Of a stretch of 64,000 nucleotides of DNA, positions 61,904-64,000 are shown piece after piece; position 1 is the first letter of the stretch; the number at the start of each line of letters is the position of its first letter. The stretch is from Olsenella uli (GTDB lineage: Bacteria; Actinomycetota; Coriobacteriia; Coriobacteriales; Atopobiaceae): positions 58,772 to 122,771 of the forward strand of contig NZ_JACJKN010000007.1 in NCBI RefSeq assembly GCF_016900775.1, in the 5' to 3' direction. The notes below the pieces were generated by a model that was not told the origin of the DNA, did no database searches, and was given only the letters and a program-made list of their open reading frames with translations. The translations under genes and the position numbers were made by a program.

Positions 61904-62876
61904 CTAGTCCTTCTCGCCAGGTCTCTCGCTCACGACCGCCGCCCTCTTGCCGGAAACGGCAACGTCCCAGCGCACGCGGCCCGCAGCCTCGGCGGGAAGC
62001 GGCCCTTTGTCGTAGCCCTTCTCGGCAATCTGCGCAAGCGCGGACCGGGCAAGCGCCAGGAGCTCCTCGTCAGAGGCGTCACGCGCAAACTTGACCTCGA
62101 TCGTCACAAGCGGACGCGGACCCCAGACAAACGGGGAGCTCTCAGGCTCAATGCGGATATCCGGCCTGCCCCCTCCGTGCTCGCGGTTTGACAGTGGATC
62201 GCCATACCCCGGCATCCCCACAAGAAGGCAAAGGAGCAGCATGTGCACGCCATTCTCGGACGTCAGGTCAAACGCGCTGCCGAGTCACGCAAGATACGTG
62301 CGAGCCCCCCCAAGCACGGCCGCATTCCCGCCAGCAACCGCATCATGGAGCGCGGCAAGGCGGCTCTGCCCGCCCGCAACGCCAGCGAACCTCTCAACGA
62401 CCTCGGACCGATAGAGCTCCGCAATTTCCCTGTTGGGAATCCTCAGCCTCCGGGGGACGCGCGTGTTGTTGGGCAGCGCGGTGTCCTCCGTGGTGAGATA
62501 GCCCGCAAGATACAGCATGCTCCAGAGGCCATCGCCCTTGAGGCCCATCTCCGGGAAGACGATGCTCAGATCAAGCGGAGCGCGCCCAACGCCGCCGGGC
62601 TCGAGAGACGCCGTCCGGCGGAATCTCAAAGAAGGCCTTGAGCATCGTCATGTTGAGCGTCTTACCAAATCGACGAGGGAAGCAAAAGAAAGTTGCCGCG
62701 TAGCCCGAGTCAAGAACGTCTGCTATGAGCATGGTCTTGTCCACCACGACCGAGGACTCGGCCGCTGGCTCAAAGCCGTCACGCCCAATGGGAAGCATCT
62801 TTCTGCCCGTACGGTCGATGAGGCGCGCCCCGGGAGCGCGCACGATCCCGTCCTTAATCTCAAGCTCCATGCCCAC
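61904..62876 (-). pseudogene. Decayed AAA-ATPase/PD-(D/E)XK protein (PF09820 type)
   Basis: Three minus-strand fragments belong to one protein family of about 500 residues. The first carries the N-terminus and the P-loop-like FFCFPRRFGKTLNMTMLKAF. The second has LWSMLYLAGYLTTED and RIPNREIAELYRSEVVERF. The third has the nuclease-like end RPLVTIEVKFARDASDEELL and AEKGYDKGPLP. About 200 residues between the P-loop part and the second fragment are missing, and frame changes lie near 62600 and 62270. Such ATPases often multiply in Bacteroides and actinobacterial genomes; this copy cannot be functional. Confidence 0.8.
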
Positions 62877-62958
62877 CTCCGCTCTCTCTTTTGTTCATAT
62901 TAGCTAGGCTCCTGGACAGTATTTATCTGGCGAGAAGAACCTTGGGCCGAGACAGGAA

Positions 62959-62994
62959 AAGGGCCGCACGGGAACGGGAACCCGTGCGGCCCTT
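62959..62994 (-). terminator. Terminator after the wall-anchored repeat protein
   Basis: AAGGGCCGCACGGG (62959-62972) pairs perfectly with CCCGTGCGGCCCTT (62981-62994). On the minus strand it ends in a short TTTT run. It lies about 30 bp after the stop of the repeat protein gene. Confidence 0.85.
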
Positions 62995-63021
62995 GCGGGT
63001 CGTCAGCTCTGTGTGAGCAGA

Positions 63022-64000
63022 TTACTGCTCGTTGCGACGACGAAGGATGAAGCTAGCGGCGGCAGCCACGAGGCCAGCGATGCCGATGCCGGCAACCGCA
63101 GTGGCGTTGGTCGCGTCACCGGTCTCGGGGACCTCGGACTCGGCCTTCTCAGCCTCGGCGGCCTGGGACTCCTCGGGGGTCTGCGGAGTCTCGGCGTCCT
63201 CGACAGGAGCGGTGACGTCAGCGTTCCTCTCCCACTTAGCCCAGAGGGTCATATCAGAGGTGACGGGAGTGTTGAAGTCCCAAGCCTGGGTCAGCGCGGT
63301 GTCGGAGAACCAACCGAGGAAGGTGTAGCCCTCGCAGGTCGGAGCAGGCGGCTCGGCAACAGCCTTGCCGTCCTCAACCTCGACAACCATGTTGGTCGTG
63401 TTGGAGAGGCAGTCATCGAAGGTGACCGTGTGGGTCTCCGTGATGGGGTCAACGTTCTGCTCCCAGTTGGCGTAGACGTTAATCTCAGTCACGGTCTCGT
63501 CGGCAGCATAGCGGACAGTCGAGAGATCGGTGTAGAGGTGATCAGTATCGCCCTCGAAGTTCCAGCCGATGAAGGTGTAGCCGTCCTTGGACGGGCTAAC
63601 GACGCCGCTCCACTCGGTAGTGCCATTCTTCACGGCGCCAGTGCCAAGAAGCTCCTCGCCGTCCCAATAGTTGACGTTGATGTAGTCGGCGTAGGGATCC
63701 TCGATCTTGGTCCAGTTGGCGTAGAGGTTGATCTCCTTGACGGTCTCGTCGCCAGCGTAACGAACAGTCGAGAGGTCCTTGTAAAGGTGCTCGGTGTCGC
63801 CCTCGAAGTTCCAGCCGTCGAACACGTAGCCGTCCTTGGTCGGGTTGGCGATGCCGCTCCACTCGTTGGTGCCGTTCAGGACCGCACCGGTGCCGAGCAG
63901 CTCGTCGCCGTCCCAGTAGTTGACGGTGACGTAGCCCTCGTACGGATCGGAGACCTCATCCCAGTTGGCGTAGAGGTTGATCTCGGTCACGGTCTCATCG
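63022..64000 (-). CDS. Wall-anchored repeat protein, 5' part beyond the window
   Basis: At least 326 residues are visible with no start. Repeats of about 80 residues (VNYWDGDELLGTGAV, GYVFDGWNFEGDTEHLY, DLSTVRYAGDETVKEINLYANW) occur twice in full and begin a third time at the window edge. They are built like the InlB B/Listeria-Bacteroides beta-grasp repeats that hold adhesion domains away from the wall. A further shorter repeat (TVTFDDCLSNTTN, GYTFLGWFSD) follows. A Glu/Pro/Thr linker leads to the sorting signal VPETG, a hydrophobic helix and the tail RRRNEQ. The VPETG variant may be a substrate of the class B sortase at 56.4 kb or of another sortase. Confidence 0.9.
   Translation of the reverse strand, partial: DETVTEINLYANWDEVSDPYEGYVTVNYWDGDELLGTGAVLNGTNEWSGIANPTKDGYVFDGWNFEGDTEHLYKDLSTVRYAGDETVKEINLYANWTKIEDPYADYINVNYWDGEELLGTGAVKNGTTEWSGVVSPSKDGYTFIGWNFEGDTDHLYTDLSTVRYAADETVTEINVYANWEQNVDPITETHTVTFDDCLSNTTNMVVEVEDGKAVAEPPAPTCEGYTFLGWFSDTALTQAWDFNTPVTSDMTLWAKWERNADVTAPVEDAETPQTPEESQAAEAEKAESEVPETGDATNATAVAGIGIAGLVAAAASFILRRRNEQ

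Overview
The window is high-GC DNA, and its gene content suggests a gut- or oral-type actinobacterium of the Coriobacteriia (Olsenella, Parolsenella, Collinsella and relatives). This is inferred from the combination of base composition, VaFE/CnaB surface proteins, class B sortases, a LoaP-type NusG paralog in a capsule operon, and a Firmicutes-style conjugation module. No rRNA or tRNA gene was seen, so the genus is not fixed.

Region 1 (1 to about 20.5 kb) is most of an integrative conjugative element of very high GC. Its left part holds three tandem serine-recombinase genes on the minus strand (1-3340), of which the middle one is short and has lost catalytic residues. A TnpW-like small gene follows. 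A long plus-strand module then carries a RepA_N-like initiator with iteron-like repeats inside its coding sequence, PcfB-like, VirD4, Maff2-like, PrgI/VirB3, VirB4, a VirB1-like wall hydrolase, an anchored protein and a VirB6-like channel protein. After a strong hairpin come a conserved unknown protein, a 1311-residue NlpC/P60-CnaB-VaFE adhesin, a class B sortase and a 33-residue DUF3789-like protein. A convergent sigma-region-4-like gene and a hairpin-rich non-coding stretch (20.35-20.85 kb) close the element. No relaxase is visible inside the window.

Region 2 (20.8-25 kb) is a lower-GC scar zone. It has an orphan 547-residue protein, a frameshifted nucleotidyltransferase, and an acetyltransferase whose reading frame is interrupted at a run of ten G residues, which looks like a phase-variable switch.

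Region 3 (25-41.1 kb, minus strand) is a capsule or exopolysaccharide locus. In transcription order it runs: LytR-CpsA-Psr ligase, Wzz/CpsC, CpsD kinase, CpsB phosphatase, three RNA hairpins, LoaP antiterminator, a truncated and an intact priming sugar transferase, two GT4 and one GT2 glycosyltransferases, Wzy polymerase, pyruvyl transferase, acetyltransferase, Wzx flippase, a fused FrhB-like protein and a ferredoxin.

Region 4 (41.2-64 kb) is core chromosome: PRC-barrel, YtxH, a CphA-N-like protein, a CBS-domain transporter-like protein, a Vsr-like nuclease, flavodiiron protein, an EF-G paralog, SPFH plus a small ribbon-helix-helix protein, an RlmD-like RNA methyltransferase, a purE-sortase-purF-purM-purN operon, a BrnT/BrnA toxin-antitoxin pair, pyridoxamine kinase, a DUF6273 protein, a decayed AAA-ATPase and the 3' part of a repeat-rich wall-anchored protein. 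Two intergenic loci (45.3 and 52.8 kb) carry the same unusual repeat: two direct 25-bp units followed by two inverted units, always 40 bp apart within each pair. I consider this the best candidate for an undescribed element here.
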